Positions 36,296-45,871 of a DNA stretch of 64,000 bases are shown here, in pieces (the stretch's first letter is position 1; each line of letters opens with the position of its first letter). The notes beneath the pieces are model-generated. The model was not told the DNA's origin and did not search any database. It saw only the letters and a list, made by a program, of their open reading frames with translations. The translations under genes and the position numbers were made by a program. Source of the stretch: SHAN690 sp041391765 (GTDB lineage Bacteria > Bacteroidota > Bacteroidia > Flavobacteriales_G > Salibacteraceae); the NCBI GenBank assembly GCA_041391765.1, contig JAWKNJ010000016.1, positions 1 through 64,000 on the forward strand, in the 5' to 3' direction.

Positions 36296-37582
36296 ATGGC
36301 AACACCGGATTTACAAACTCCTTTAGCAGAAAGACTTCGCCCAAGTACCTTGGAGGAGTACATCGGTCAGGATCAGATTGTCGGTCCAGATGGGCCGTTG
36401 CGCTTGGCCATTAAGGCTGGCTCATTACCGTCAATAATTTTCTGGGGACCTCCAGGTGTTGGGAAAACCACGCTTGCGCAAATTTTAGCCGATGAGTTAA
36501 ATCGGCCAATGTTTTCGCTCAGCGCAATCAACAGCGGAGTGAAGGACGTGCGCGAAGTGATTGATCGGGCTTCTCGCAAAGATTTAATGAGTCAGGAAAA
36601 ACCGATTCTGTTCATTGATGAAATTCATCGATTCAGCAAGAGTCAACAGGATAGTCTGCTTGGTGCAGTCGAGAAAGGAACGATTACCTTGATCGGAGCG
36701 ACTACTGAAAATCCATCGTTCGAAGTTATTCCTGCCTTACTTTCCCGATCGCAGGTTTATGTGCTAGAAGCTTTTGGTGTTAAGGAGCTGCAGGCTATGC
36801 TTGATCGCGCATTCAAGCTCGATGACTGGTTGAAGTCGCAAAAGGTCAAGATAACGGAAACCACTGCGTTGTTTCAACTAAGCGGGGGAGACGGACGAAA
36901 GCTATTGAACACATTAGAACTTGTTGTTCAATCAGTCGGAAAAGGAACCAGAGTCACTGATGAGGTAGTCAAAAGTGTTGTGAAAACCCGTATGGCTCGA
37001 TATGACAAAACGGGCGAACAACACTACGATATCATTTCCGCGTTTATCAAAAGCATCCGTGGCAGCGATCCAAATGGAGCTGTGTATTGGTTGGCGAGGA
37101 TGATTGAAGGGGGAGAAGATCCACTATTCATTGCAAGGAGGTTACTCATTCTTGCCAGTGAAGATGTTGGGAATGCCAATCCTCAAGCCCTTGTTGTTGC
37201 GAATGCATGTTATCAAGCGGTGCATTCGATTGGATATCCTGAGTGTAGAATTACATTGAGTCAATGCACGATTTATTTGGCCACTTCAGCCAAGAGTAAT
37301 GCAAGCTATGCGGCCATTGGAGAGGCTCAGGCAAAGGTCCGTGAAACGGGAGATTTAAGTGTGCCACTGCATATTAGAAACGCTCCCACCAAATTGATGA
37401 AGGAGCTGGGCTACGGTGATAACTACAAGTACGCACACAGTTTTGAAGGAAATTTTGTTGATCAGGAATTCCTGCCAGAGGAAATTTCGGGAACAACATT
37501 TTATCGACCCGGAAGCAACAAGAGGGAATCGGCAATCAAGGATTGGTTGCAAGGGCTCTGGAAGAATAGGTATGATTATTAA
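36296..37582 (+). CDS. rarA: Replication-associated recombination protein A (RarA/MgsA)
   Basis: A 428-residue AAA+ ATPase of the RarA/WRNIP1 family, which acts at stalled forks and single-strand gaps. Seen: LAERLRPSTLEEYIGQDQIV at the N-terminus, Walker A GPPGVGKTT, Walker B ILFIDEIHRFSKSQQD, sensor 1 GATTENPSFEV, and the C-terminal tetramerisation region with SIRGSDPNGAVYWLARMIEG and EDVGNANP. Length is usual. Starts 16 bp after the lipoprotein stop with its own -7 box. Confidence 0.96.
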   Translation: MATPDLQTPLAERLRPSTLEEYIGQDQIVGPDGPLRLAIKAGSLPSIIFWGPPGVGKTTLAQILADELNRPMFSLSAINSGVKDVREVIDRASRKDLMSQEKPILFIDEIHRFSKSQQDSLLGAVEKGTITLIGATTENPSFEVIPALLSRSQVYVLEAFGVKELQAMLDRAFKLDDWLKSQKVKITETTALFQLSGGDGRKLLNTLELVVQSVGKGTRVTDEVVKSVVKTRMARYDKTGEQHYDIISAFIKSIRGSDPNGAVYWLARMIEGGEDPLFIARRLLILASEDVGNANPQALVVANACYQAVHSIGYPECRITLSQCTIYLATSAKSNASYAAIGEAQAKVRETGDLSVPLHIRNAPTKLMKELGYGDNYKYAHSFEGNFVDQEFLPEEISGTTFYRPGSNKRESAIKDWLQGLWKNRYDY

Positions 37583-37677
37583 TTCCAGTGCGCAGCGGTG
37601 TCGACCGCTGATCAAATTTTTTGTCTCATATGATATTAAATTGATATCATTGTGATGTAATTTAAAAACATCACATC

Positions 37678-38535
37678 ATGAATCAAGAAAAAAACGTTGG
37701 TGCTGCAAATGGCTACCTTATGCTGATTGTCTCCATCTTGTTTTTTGGAGCTGCGACATATGGGTTTACTTTAAAGATGCCTATGGTTGCCGTTCCATTG
37801 TTGGTTGTTGGGGCACTGATCGCTCCGGGCTTTTTCTTTATCAATCCCAACGGGTCGATGGTGCTCACGCTTTTCGGTGAATACAAAGGCACCGTTAAGA
37901 AGAACGGATTTTATTGGGCCAATCCATTTTACACTAAAAAGCGCATCTCATTGCGAGCTCGAAACTTTGATTCAGAACGAGTTAAAGTGAATGACAAACT
38001 AGGCAATCCAATTATGATCAGCGTAATCTTAGTGTGGAAGGTTGAGAACACCTTCAAGGCTGCGTTTGACGTTGATGATTATCAGCACTTCGTTCGAGTG
38101 CAAACTGATGCTGCTGTAAGGAAAATGGCCGGGTCCTATCCCTATGACGATTGGGAAGATCACGATGATTATCGCATCACATTGCGTTCAGGAATGAACG
38201 AAGTCAATGAAGCCTTGGAAAAGGAGTTGGGTGAGCGATTGGAAATTGCCGGAATCAGCGTAATGGAAGCGCGTATTGGTTACTTGGCTTACGCGGAAGA
38301 AATCGCCAGTGCCATGTTAAAGCGCCAACAAGCCACCGCCATAATTGCGGCACGGGAAAAGATCGTGGAAGGGGCAGTCGGAATGGTAGAGAACGCGTTG
38401 GAGAAAATTACTGAGAAAGACTTAGTAAAGTTTGACGAAGACAAGAAGGCCACGATGGTGAGCAATCTTATGGTAGTACTGTGCAGCGATAAGGAAGTAA
38501 CACCAGTGGTCAACACTGGTTCGCTATATCAATAG
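37678..38535 (+). CDS. SPFH (band 7/prohibitin-like) domain protein
   Basis: A 285-residue membrane protein. Two hydrophobic segments at about residues 13-55 are followed by an SPFH domain (VLTLFGEYKGTVKKNGFYWA, RNFDSERVKVNDKLGNPIMI, VWKVENTFKAAFDVDDYQHF) and an alanine/glutamate-rich coiled coil (about 205-260). SPFH proteins form large membrane-bound rings or scaffolds. The next gene is a 50-residue Arc-like protein 23 bp downstream; I recall this pairing from other Bacteroidota. Specific role unknown. Confidence 0.9.
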   Translation: MNQEKNVGAANGYLMLIVSILFFGAATYGFTLKMPMVAVPLLVVGALIAPGFFFINPNGSMVLTLFGEYKGTVKKNGFYWANPFYTKKRISLRARNFDSERVKVNDKLGNPIMISVILVWKVENTFKAAFDVDDYQHFVRVQTDAAVRKMAGSYPYDDWEDHDDYRITLRSGMNEVNEALEKELGERLEIAGISVMEARIGYLAYAEEIASAMLKRQQATAIIAAREKIVEGAVGMVENALEKITEKDLVKFDEDKKATMVSNLMVVLCSDKEVTPVVNTGSLYQ

Positions 38536-38558
38536 ACTTTACAATGGAATCTTAAGTT

Positions 38559-38711
38559 ATGGCTAAGAAACCATTTGCGCTTCGAGTGGACGAAGAAATG
38601 ATGAAGGCGATAGAGCAATGGGCAGCGGCTGAATTCCGATCAGTCAACGGGCAGATTGAGTGGATGCTGTATCAAAAACTCAAGGAGTCCGGCAGACTCA
38701 AGAAGGAATAG
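38559..38711 (+). CDS. Arc-family (ribbon-helix-helix) small DNA-binding-like protein
   Basis: A 50-residue protein: MAKKPFALRVDEEMMKAIEQ, then WAAAEFRSVNGQIEWML and a basic tail ending RLKKE. The pattern of a short beta-strand (PFALRV) followed by two helices, with RSVNGQIEWML as the second, fits the Arc/MetJ ribbon-helix-helix fold, which binds DNA as a dimer. It lies 23 bp after the SPFH gene and is probably co-transcribed. It may autoregulate the pair, or act as an SPFH partner; neither is shown by the sequence. Confidence 0.85.
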   Translation: MAKKPFALRVDEEMMKAIEQWAAAEFRSVNGQIEWMLYQKLKESGRLKKE

Positions 38712-38724
38712 TTTGTGCAAAAAA

Positions 38725-38750
38725 AAAGGTCTCGAAACTTCGAGACCTTT
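38725..38750. terminator. Bidirectional Rho-independent terminator
   Basis: Stem aaaggtctcga (38725-38735), loop aact, tcgagaccttt (38740-38750). A run of nine A precedes it, giving a strong T tract for rpmH on the minus strand; it can also end the SPFH-Arc unit. Confidence 0.85.
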
Positions 38751-38767
38751 CTGCTAGATGCTAAATC

Positions 38768-38926
38768 TTATTTCTTGAACGGCATTTCATCCGAAACCGT
38801 CAATCTCTTGCGACCGCGTGCTCTTCTGCGCGCTAATACCTTGCGACCATCCTTAGTAGCCATTCTCTCACGGAATCCGTGCTTATTTACTCGCTTGCGT
38901 TTCGAAGGTTGAAATGTCCGTTTCAT
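38768..38926 (-). CDS. rpmH: 50S ribosomal protein L34
   Basis: A 52-residue highly basic protein: MKRTFQPSKRKRVNKHGFRE followed by RMATKDGRKVLARRRARGRK and a short tail ending PFKK. This is the canonical L34 pattern (KRTFQPS, HGFR.RM.T..GR.VL..RR..GR). In many bacteria rpmH lies beside dnaA/rnpA at the origin; here no rnpA or dnaA follows, as is usual for Bacteroidota. Bounded by its own -7 box upstream and a terminator downstream. Confidence 0.97.
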   Translation of the reverse strand: MKRTFQPSKRKRVNKHGFRERMATKDGRKVLARRRARGRKRLTVSDEMPFKK

Positions 38927-38948
38927 AGTCTTTCTTCTAAAAGGGCTG

Positions 38949-38956
38949 CAAATGTA
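38949..38956 (-). promoter_or_regulatory. Bacteroidota -7 box (TACATTTG) for rpmH
   Basis: Exact TAnnTTTG match on the minus strand, 22 bp before the rpmH ATG, followed by GCAGCCC. Confidence 0.65.
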
Positions 38957-38986
38957 ATTGCATTTACTAAAGAATCAAATATTATT

Positions 38987-41900
38987 CTACTCTTTTACGA
39001 TAGGAATAGCAAAATTTTCTCCGCCCATTGTCATAACCAAGGTGTAGACTCCGGTTGGAAGTTCAGCAACATTGAGTGTTGTCCTATTTTTGGACTGGTC
39101 ATTGTATGTCTTCACCAGTCTTCCATTCATGTCGTATAGGTTAATGTTCGAGAGCGAAACTGTTTTGCCATCGTACTCAATATTGATGATGTCGCGCGTG
39201 GGAGAAGGGAAAACTCGAATTTGTGCATTCGCTACATCGTTAATGTCCGTTATAATCAAAGGATCAGACCAGTCGCTCCAACATCCGTCTTGAGAAATTC
39301 TTACACGATAGTATCCATCCCCTTGTTTGGCGATCGATTGACCGGAGTCTGGCTGAACTATGCTGTCTACTGTCCACATATACAAATCGGCAACGACTGT
39401 GCATTGCAAACTGTCTATGATCACAGCAATTCCCGGAGGAAGAGGAATTGGTAAAACCGTAGTAGAGATTGTGTCAGAAATTCCTACGCAACCAGCATCA
39501 CTGATCAAGTCTGCCCAAACATCATCTCCACTGACAAGACTAGTTGTGGTCCATGCATTCGATGAATCATTCTGAACTGAGTTCCCATTTAACAAGAAGT
39601 CATAGTTGGATAGATTTGTGCCAACAACCGTAAATGTCACTTCGTCTCCATCACAGATGGTGTTATCATCATCAGATGATGTCATTTCCCCTTGGGCTGG
39701 TGGAAGTTTAGTAAGCAAAAGGGTATCGCTTACACCCACACAACCGTTGGAATCTGTCAATATCACAGTTACATAATCGCCTGTTTCCCAGTTAGGGTAA
39801 TAGGTTGAATTGGATGACCCGAATTGACTCAAAACGGCATTGCGATAAAACTTGTAGTCAATTCCGGGATAATTAACAGCCAGAAGGACTGAGTCTTCAA
39901 TACAATACTCCGCATTTGTTTTGTTTGGGTCAATTGAAAATACCGGGTCGTTAACGGTCATATAAAACAGCTTGCTTTTGGTGTTGTTTCCATAACTGTT
40001 CGTTGCCTTCAATTGCACGGTGTAACTGCCGTTCGCGGTGAAATTGATATGTGGATGTTGGCTTGTATTCGAAGTTCCGTTAGCGTAAGTGAATGTATTT
40101 GGATTAATTGTCCATAACCAGCTTGTAGGCGACTGGCTGCTCACATCATTGATAATAACAATTTGTCCAATGCATGGTGTTGTGTCATTAGCATAAAAAT
40201 CAGCCTTGGGAGCAGCCACGAACTCGATGCCATCAAGGGCTACATCGCTTTGATAATTTGTACCGGTCTCTCCTCTAAAGCGAACTTTGATCGACTGGCC
40301 TATGTATGAATTAAGTGATATACTCACAGGATTCCATTGATCGCCCATGTTTGTTCCGGTTTGATTCCAAAGGGTTGACCAAGATCCACTTGTCAATACT
40401 TCGACCTTCAAATCCTTCATATTTGAGCCATACATATGATAACCGAATTTGAACTTCGGATTGGTCACATTATCGACTAACAAACAAGGGCTTTCGAGCA
40501 AGGCAACTTGATTGAAACAGCTAGATCCTTCGATGTAAATATAGTTGGTGGAGTCTGTTCCCGGATCATAGTCTACAGACGGCCCTGTTCCGCCTGATGG
40601 CGTACCTCCGGCATCAACTCTCCAATCAACATCATCGTCAACTCCATTTTCTGCGTTGATCCAGTTATTGATATCACAATTGGTCACGCAACCTCCAGTG
40701 CCACACTGAATGTTTGATTCAAAATTGTCATACCAAGGAAAGGGTAATCCACCGCTGACATTAATAGCGTTCTGAATTGTGAGTGAATCTGCTCCGTTCC
40801 CATTAGTAACAACAAGCTTCACGTTATACTGCCCCGAATTTGTGATTACAATTTTGGGATTCATAGAGACGCTGCTCGTGCCACCAACGAATGTCACCCC
40901 AGTGGATGGAGTAATGGTCCAACTGGAAGTTGAAACTCCATAAGCCGAGTTGTTGTATAGCGAAATGGTGTCCGGATCGCAAAGGTCAGTTTCGTTGGCG
41001 CTCAAGCCAATAAATGCCAGTGGCGCGATGTTAAGTGGATAGTACAAATCACTTTCCCATAATCCACGACCGTAAGTAGCCGCTCTTATTCGGCTTGCAA
41101 GCCAATTGCCCTGCGGATGATAGATTTCAAGTTCTTCAACGGAAACGTTCACAGGGAAGTTATCATCGAAAGTTATCCAGTTTGTCAAACTATTGTCGAT
41201 GTAATAAATACCTCCATCCATACCAACATAAAGTCCACCATCGCTCAGTGGATCAGCGCATATTGTGAGAGCAGCGATATTCGGAAGTGAGCCAGTGATA
41301 TCGGTCCAAGAAGAGCCTCCATTGGTTGACTTCCAAACCTTATTTCCCCGGGCAATCCAAAGTGTATTGTTGTTGAACGGGCTTGTTTCCACATCTCTAA
41401 GAGTTCCGGAGCCTGGTAAACTTGAACTCAGGTCAATCCATGAAGGTGAAGCGCTAAGAGCATTATCAGATCTAAAGAACTTATTGTCACTTCTAATTGC
41501 AAAAAGGCGATTGCCATTCACTTTTCCTTGTCTCAATTGACGCATATTGGAAGAATTTGACCCTGCAAGGCTATTAGAAATTGGGTCAAATGAAACCGTG
41601 GCACTTTTTGCCGACTCAGTGCGCCAAACATTCTTATATCCGATGAACATGATGTTGGAGTTATCCTTGTCCAAGATGTATGGTGTCACCCACGCCCCGG
41701 ATTCGGTGATGCCATTCGTGCCATTTGCAGCAAAACCGCCAAAGCCGTATCCATTATTAAGTGACCGTGCAATATTTCCATAATACACGGAGGCATACAT
41801 TACATCATCGTTTGAGTGATCGATGATGCATTCCATGCCATCTCCACCGCGTTCCGTTCTGAATATGGTATCGTCCCATATAGCTGTGCCGTTGTCCTGA

Positions 41901-43366
41901 TATCCATTGATTACAAGTTCATTTGTTTGCTGGCTTACACCAAGCTTGTATAATTGAGATATTCCCAATCCTGAACTTAATTCTGGCCATGTATTTCCGC
42001 CATCGCTTGTAACGTAGATACCTCCGTCATTGCAAGCGTATAAATTACCGTTCAAAGGAGAATAGGCAAACCAGTGCTGATCAGCGTGAACAGAGGCTGC
42101 AGTTGAACTCCCAACCCAGTGTGCAACACAATCCCAATTCACCCCTGAGTTTGTCGATTTCCATATGTTGACGCCACCCGTGTAGACCACGTTTGCGTTC
42201 GTTGGATCCACCGCGATTGCCAAGTCATACCAGCCTTGCCCTCCCGCATCATTTCCCGATTCATTCCAGCCAAGAAGGTTGGGTGAATTTGATTGTTGGG
42301 TGAAACTATTTCCGGAATCCGTTGACTTGTAGAGGCCTTCGAATTGAGAACTGATCGAAGTTAAAAGATAAACTACAGAGGAGTTGGCCGGTGTAACTCC
42401 AATAACATAGCGTTGTGGACTGGTAGGTAATCCGCTCGTGATTTGCGTCCAGCTAATGCCATTATTGGTGCTTTTATAAAATCCTGCTGCTGAACTCGTT
42501 TCAGTTGCATACACCGTATTCGGATCTCCCGGCTTGAATTTGATGTCTTTGAAATTATCACCTGCCGAGACAAGCGTCCATGACGACCCTGAGTTCGTGC
42601 TGCGATATATCCCTCCACTAGTAGCAGCAAGCAGAATGCTTGAATTACTTGGGTGCATCAACATCGCTCCCACTGTCTTGTTTCCCATGCCGGAGTTAGA
42701 CACAAACCATGTGCTGCCTCCATCTGTCGATTTGTAAACCCCTAAACCTGGCGCGTCACCAGCATCTCTGTCGCCTGTTCCTATGTATAGGACATTGGTA
42801 TTTGTCGGATCAACTAACATGCTCGATACGCCCAGCGTTGGAAGGTTGTCCGTATTTGATGTCCATGAAGCCCCACCATCAGTTGTTTTCCAAAGTCCGC
42901 CTGCAGGCGCACCGACCCAGAACGTTGTAGCTGTTGTTGGATGAAAGCAAATTGTTATCAAACGTCCATTTCCATTTGGCTGACCGGTGCCATTGTTAGG
43001 TTTCGCGATCGGTCCGATTTCCACCCAATCGCCATTTAACGATTCGCTCCCAGATTGATTCTGATTGAATGCGATTCGTGCCTGATTGAAGGCATCTGCA
43101 ACCTCTCCAGGCTGTGGAATTGATCCATCCTCATTGACACGAGCGGCAACGTGGTTTTCCCAACGTTTAAAAACCTTCCATCCATCACCGGGCTGTCTTT
43201 CCCTGCCATCCCAATAGATTTCAAAAGCACGCTGAGTTTCGAAAAAGTTCGCATTTGGGTCTTGCATCATTTCGATCCATATTGGATAGTTCGCTGTATC
43301 AATAGTTTGCGCCATTGAGATTATAGCCAAAATCGATGCAAAAACGGTCAGGTTTAGGTTTTTCAT
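38987..43366 (-). CDS. Secreted T9SS type A protein with sortilin/BNR propeller and PKD domains
   Basis: A 1459-residue secreted protein. Start at ATG 43366 (MKNLNLTVFASILAIISMAQ, signal peptide), 6 bp after a TATTTTTG box that would contain the upstream ATG at 43375. Residues about 140-760 are a sortilin/VPS10-type beta-propeller with many Asp-box segments (KTTDGGASWTS, KSTDGGSTWFV, RSTNSGSSWTL, KSTNGGSSWTD). Then PKD-like domains (about 780-860 and 1070-1150) flank a region of carbohydrate-binding/MAM-like character (about 870-1060), followed by Ig-like units and a T9SS type A tail (RVFPSPTRDIINIEY...GVYTLVMTM). Surface or released protein; the propeller may be a glycan-binding or hydrolytic module. 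Target unknown. Confidence 0.88.
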   Translation of the reverse strand: MKNLNLTVFASILAIISMAQTIDTANYPIWIEMMQDPNANFFETQRAFEIYWDGRERQPGDGWKVFKRWENHVAARVNEDGSIPQPGEVADAFNQARIAFNQNQSGSESLNGDWVEIGPIAKPNNGTGQPNGNGRLITICFHPTTATTFWVGAPAGGLWKTTDGGASWTSNTDNLPTLGVSSMLVDPTNTNVLYIGTGDRDAGDAPGLGVYKSTDGGSTWFVSNSGMGNKTVGAMLMHPSNSSILLAATSGGIYRSTNSGSSWTLVSAGDNFKDIKFKPGDPNTVYATETSSAAGFYKSTNNGISWTQITSGLPTSPQRYVIGVTPANSSVVYLLTSISSQFEGLYKSTDSGNSFTQQSNSPNLLGWNESGNDAGGQGWYDLAIAVDPTNANVVYTGGVNIWKSTNSGVNWDCVAHWVGSSTAASVHADQHWFAYSPLNGNLYACNDGGIYVTSDGGNTWPELSSGLGISQLYKLGVSQQTNELVINGYQDNGTAIWDDTIFRTERGGDGMECIIDHSNDDVMYASVYYGNIARSLNNGYGFGGFAANGTNGITESGAWVTPYILDKDNSNIMFIGYKNVWRTESAKSATVSFDPISNSLAGSNSSNMRQLRQGKVNGNRLFAIRSDNKFFRSDNALSASPSWIDLSSSLPGSGTLRDVETSPFNNNTLWIARGNKVWKSTNGGSSWTDITGSLPNIAALTICADPLSDGGLYVGMDGGIYYIDNSLTNWITFDDNFPVNVSVEELEIYHPQGNWLASRIRAATYGRGLWESDLYYPLNIAPLAFIGLSANETDLCDPDTISLYNNSAYGVSTSSWTITPSTGVTFVGGTSSVSMNPKIVITNSGQYNVKLVVTNGNGADSLTIQNAINVSGGLPFPWYDNFESNIQCGTGGCVTNCDINNWINAENGVDDDVDWRVDAGGTPSGGTGPSVDYDPGTDSTNYIYIEGSSCFNQVALLESPCLLVDNVTNPKFKFGYHMYGSNMKDLKVEVLTSGSWSTLWNQTGTNMGDQWNPVSISLNSYIGQSIKVRFRGETGTNYQSDVALDGIEFVAAPKADFYANDTTPCIGQIVIINDVSSQSPTSWLWTINPNTFTYANGTSNTSQHPHINFTANGSYTVQLKATNSYGNNTKSKLFYMTVNDPVFSIDPNKTNAEYCIEDSVLLAVNYPGIDYKFYRNAVLSQFGSSNSTYYPNWETGDYVTVILTDSNGCVGVSDTLLLTKLPPAQGEMTSSDDDNTICDGDEVTFTVVGTNLSNYDFLLNGNSVQNDSSNAWTTTSLVSGDDVWADLISDAGCVGISDTISTTVLPIPLPPGIAVIIDSLQCTVVADLYMWTVDSIVQPDSGQSIAKQGDGYYRVRISQDGCWSDWSDPLIITDINDVANAQIRVFPSPTRDIINIEYDGKTVSLSNINLYDMNGRLVKTYNDQSKNRTTLNVAELPTGVYTLVMTMGGENFAIPIVKE

Positions 43367-43372
43367 AGCAGC

Positions 43373-43380
43373 CAAAAATA
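43373..43380 (-). promoter_or_regulatory. Bacteroidota -7 box (TATTTTTG)
   Basis: Exact TAnnTTTG match, minus strand, 6 bp before the T9SS gene ATG at 43366. Confidence 0.5.
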
Positions 43381-43454
43381 GGCACGCGAAAACAATATCG
43401 CATTGTATTCGATGAAGTTACAGTGCTAACTAACCAATGCGCAACTTTGCGCTC

Positions 43455-45248
43455 ATGAATGGAGGTGAGAACGGCAAACGAAAGATGAAAAAAGGGTCCA
43501 TTGGCCGATTGGTGAGGATGTTCAGATATGTGTTGCCCTATAAGCTTAAATTCACCTTTGGCCTGATCTTTTTGTTTCTGAGTGCCTTTACGTTCATGTT
43601 GTTTCCAGGGCTCATAGGCCGCTTGATGGGTGAAAACAAGAACTCGGATAATCCGATTGATCAGTTTCTCAACATTGAAAACATTGATCAGGTGGCTTTC
43701 TTGTTGTTGGGCGCGTTTGTCATGCAGGCTGTGTTTTCATTTTTCCGGATCTATCTCTTTGCTGATGTGACGGAGAGGGCGATTGCAGCGATTCGACAGG
43801 ATACATATCGCCACGTAGTCAAGCTGCCGATGACCTTTTTTTCAGCCCAAAGAGTAGGCGAGCTGAACAGCAGGATTAGCAATGATATCTCACAACTTCA
43901 AGAACTGTTCATGACCACGTTGGCTGAATTGGTGCGGCAGTTGGTGATCATTTTATTTGGAACCGGCCTACTGTTTTTTTACAGCATCGAGCTGACATTG
44001 GTAATGTTGGGTTCGTTTCCCGTGATGATGTTGGTGGCGTTTTTCTTTGGCAAGTTTATTCGAAAGCTGAGCAAGAAGACCCAGGACGAACTGGCAAAGT
44101 CTCAGATTGTGGTCGATGAAACATTGCAGGGAATTCAGAGTGTAAAATCCTATGCTATGGAGCAATTCGAGATCAATCGCTACAACAGTATTACAGAAGA
44201 TGTGCGGCAAGTTGCTATGAAGGGAGCGATTTGGAGAGGAGCATTCGCATCCTTCATCATTGTTGGTTTGTTCGGGGCCATTGTCCTGGTTATTTGGTAT
44301 GGAGTGCGACTCAAAAATGCAGGTGAAATTGGTATGGACGTTCTCATGTCCTTTATTCTATATAGTATGTTCGTTGGCGGTTCAGTCGGTGGTGTAGCAG
44401 ATGTTTTTGGCAAGCTCCAGAAAGCGATCGGGGCTACTGAAAATTTATTTGACCTGATGGAGGAAGAGGGTGAGGAGCTTGACACCAGAGCTGAGCAACA
44501 GCTGACACCCACTGGAAATATCGAATTTGATAATGTTCGATTTCACTATCCCTCCAGAAAGGACAAATCTGTGCTTTCCGGTCTTTCATTTAGAGTAAAG
44601 CCTGGAGAACGCGTTGCCATCGTGGGAGCAAGCGGTGCCGGCAAATCAACCATTGCAGCATTGCTTCTGAAGTTTTATGATGTCGGTTCGGGTGAAATTC
44701 GAGTAGATGGTAATAACCTTGCTGATTTGCCTTTGCATGAACTAAGAAGCGCAATGGCACTGGTTCCCCAAGAGGTGCTGTTATTTGGAGGAAGTATTCG
44801 TGAAAACATTGCCTATGGGAAACCATCCGCCTCAGAATCGGAGATCAAAGAGGCAGCTGCCAGAGCAAATGCATTGGAGTTTATTGAATCTTTTCCTGAC
44901 GGATTTGATACGGTTGTGGGTGAGCGTGGAATTCAACTGAGTGGTGGTCAGCGACAACGAGTGGCTATAGCTCGTGCAATATTGAAGGACCCGAAAATTC
45001 TCATATTGGATGAAGCCACCTCTGCATTAGATGCAGAAAGTGAGCGTGTGGTGCAAGAAGCTTTGGATCGACTAATGGAAGGAAGAACCAGTGTTGTAAT
45101 CGCACATAGACTCAGCACGATTCGCAAGGCAGATAACATTATAGTTCTTGAACACGGAAGAGTAAGGGAACAGGGAACACATGAAGAGTTAATGTCGTCA
45201 GATAACGGTTACTACAAATACCTGAATGACCTTCAAATTATTGGCTAA
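43455..45248 (+). CDS. ABC exporter, ATP-binding/permease fusion
   Basis: About 597 residues: six membrane helices (about 30-320) and one nucleotide-binding domain. Seen: Walker A GASGAGKST, Q-loop PQEVLLFGGS, signature QLSGGQRQRVAIARA, Walker B ILILDEATSALDAES and switch H in VVIAHRLSTI. It resembles MsbA/BmrA-type multidrug or lipid exporters. Start uncertain: ATG 43455 follows a CAACTTTG -7-like element, an earlier ATG at 43437 lies before that element, and a later one at 43485 begins MKKGSIGRL. The 3' end overlaps the convergent membrane-protein gene by 11 bp. Confidence 0.92.
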   Translation: MNGGENGKRKMKKGSIGRLVRMFRYVLPYKLKFTFGLIFLFLSAFTFMLFPGLIGRLMGENKNSDNPIDQFLNIENIDQVAFLLLGAFVMQAVFSFFRIYLFADVTERAIAAIRQDTYRHVVKLPMTFFSAQRVGELNSRISNDISQLQELFMTTLAELVRQLVIILFGTGLLFFYSIELTLVMLGSFPVMMLVAFFFGKFIRKLSKKTQDELAKSQIVVDETLQGIQSVKSYAMEQFEINRYNSITEDVRQVAMKGAIWRGAFASFIIVGLFGAIVLVIWYGVRLKNAGEIGMDVLMSFILYSMFVGGSVGGVADVFGKLQKAIGATENLFDLMEEEGEELDTRAEQQLTPTGNIEFDNVRFHYPSRKDKSVLSGLSFRVKPGERVAIVGASGAGKSTIAALLLKFYDVGSGEIRVDGNNLADLPLHELRSAMALVPQEVLLFGGSIRENIAYGKPSASESEIKEAAARANALEFIESFPDGFDTVVGERGIQLSGGQRQRVAIARAILKDPKILILDEATSALDAESERVVQEALDRLMEGRTSVVIAHRLSTIRKADNIIVLEHGRVREQGTHEELMSSDNGYYKYLNDLQIIG

Positions 45249-45681
45249 ACTGCATGCGTTTTTGACGCATATAAAGAAAGCGATAGACCCAGCCGCAAAC
45301 CAATCCACCAAATGCTTGCTCAAATATTTGCCATCCCAGATCAAACAGGATCATTTTCGGGTCGATGATTGTGTAGAAACTAATGCCTAGAATGAACGCG
45401 ACCGCATAGATGAACACTCCCGCAGCAGCACCAACTGCAATTCCGTACTTGAAGGAATCCTTGATCTTTTTAAGGACATAAGTAAGCACTGCGATGAACA
45501 GAGCTATTCCCAAATAAACAAGGGCCGCAACTGAAAGATAGATGTCGATAGAATATGAAATTCTCACCAAATCGTTTAAAACGATCCCATGCCAAACGTA
45601 TGACACTCCGAACATAGCCAATGCGCACATCAACCATGAGAGAAAGAACTTTAAATCCGGTTTTGGAATAATCTGACTCAT
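45238..45681 (-). CDS. Small integral membrane protein, function unknown
   Basis: A 147-residue protein with four hydrophobic segments (about residues 10-30, 45-67, 78-105 and 113-135) and a basic C-terminus (RFLYMRQKRMQFSQ). No domain recognised. It reads convergently into the ABC exporter with an 11-bp 3' overlap. Monocistronic. Confidence 0.75.
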   Translation of the reverse strand: MSQIIPKPDLKFFLSWLMCALAMFGVSYVWHGIVLNDLVRISYSIDIYLSVAALVYLGIALFIAVLTYVLKKIKDSFKYGIAVGAAAGVFIYAVAFILGISFYTIIDPKMILFDLGWQIFEQAFGGLVCGWVYRFLYMRQKRMQFSQ

Positions 45682-45871
45682 CTTAATTTAGCACTGCAAA
45701 ATTACTCGCCCTTAAGTTTTTATCAAGTGTAAATGCGTTAAGAAATAAACTCATTTCACTGAGTTTAAAAGGCAATACGCAGAATCAATTAGAACCGTTT
45801 CACTTGCGCAAATCAGACGGTTTTCGTCTAATCAATATCATCACATTTTTTTGACACCTTTGATCGGTTCT

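Noticed and set aside
31305..45248. The two ABC exporters as a heterodimeric pair
   Set aside because: They are about 12 kb apart, on opposite strands, with different partners; each has a full set of ATPase motifs and could form a homodimer.
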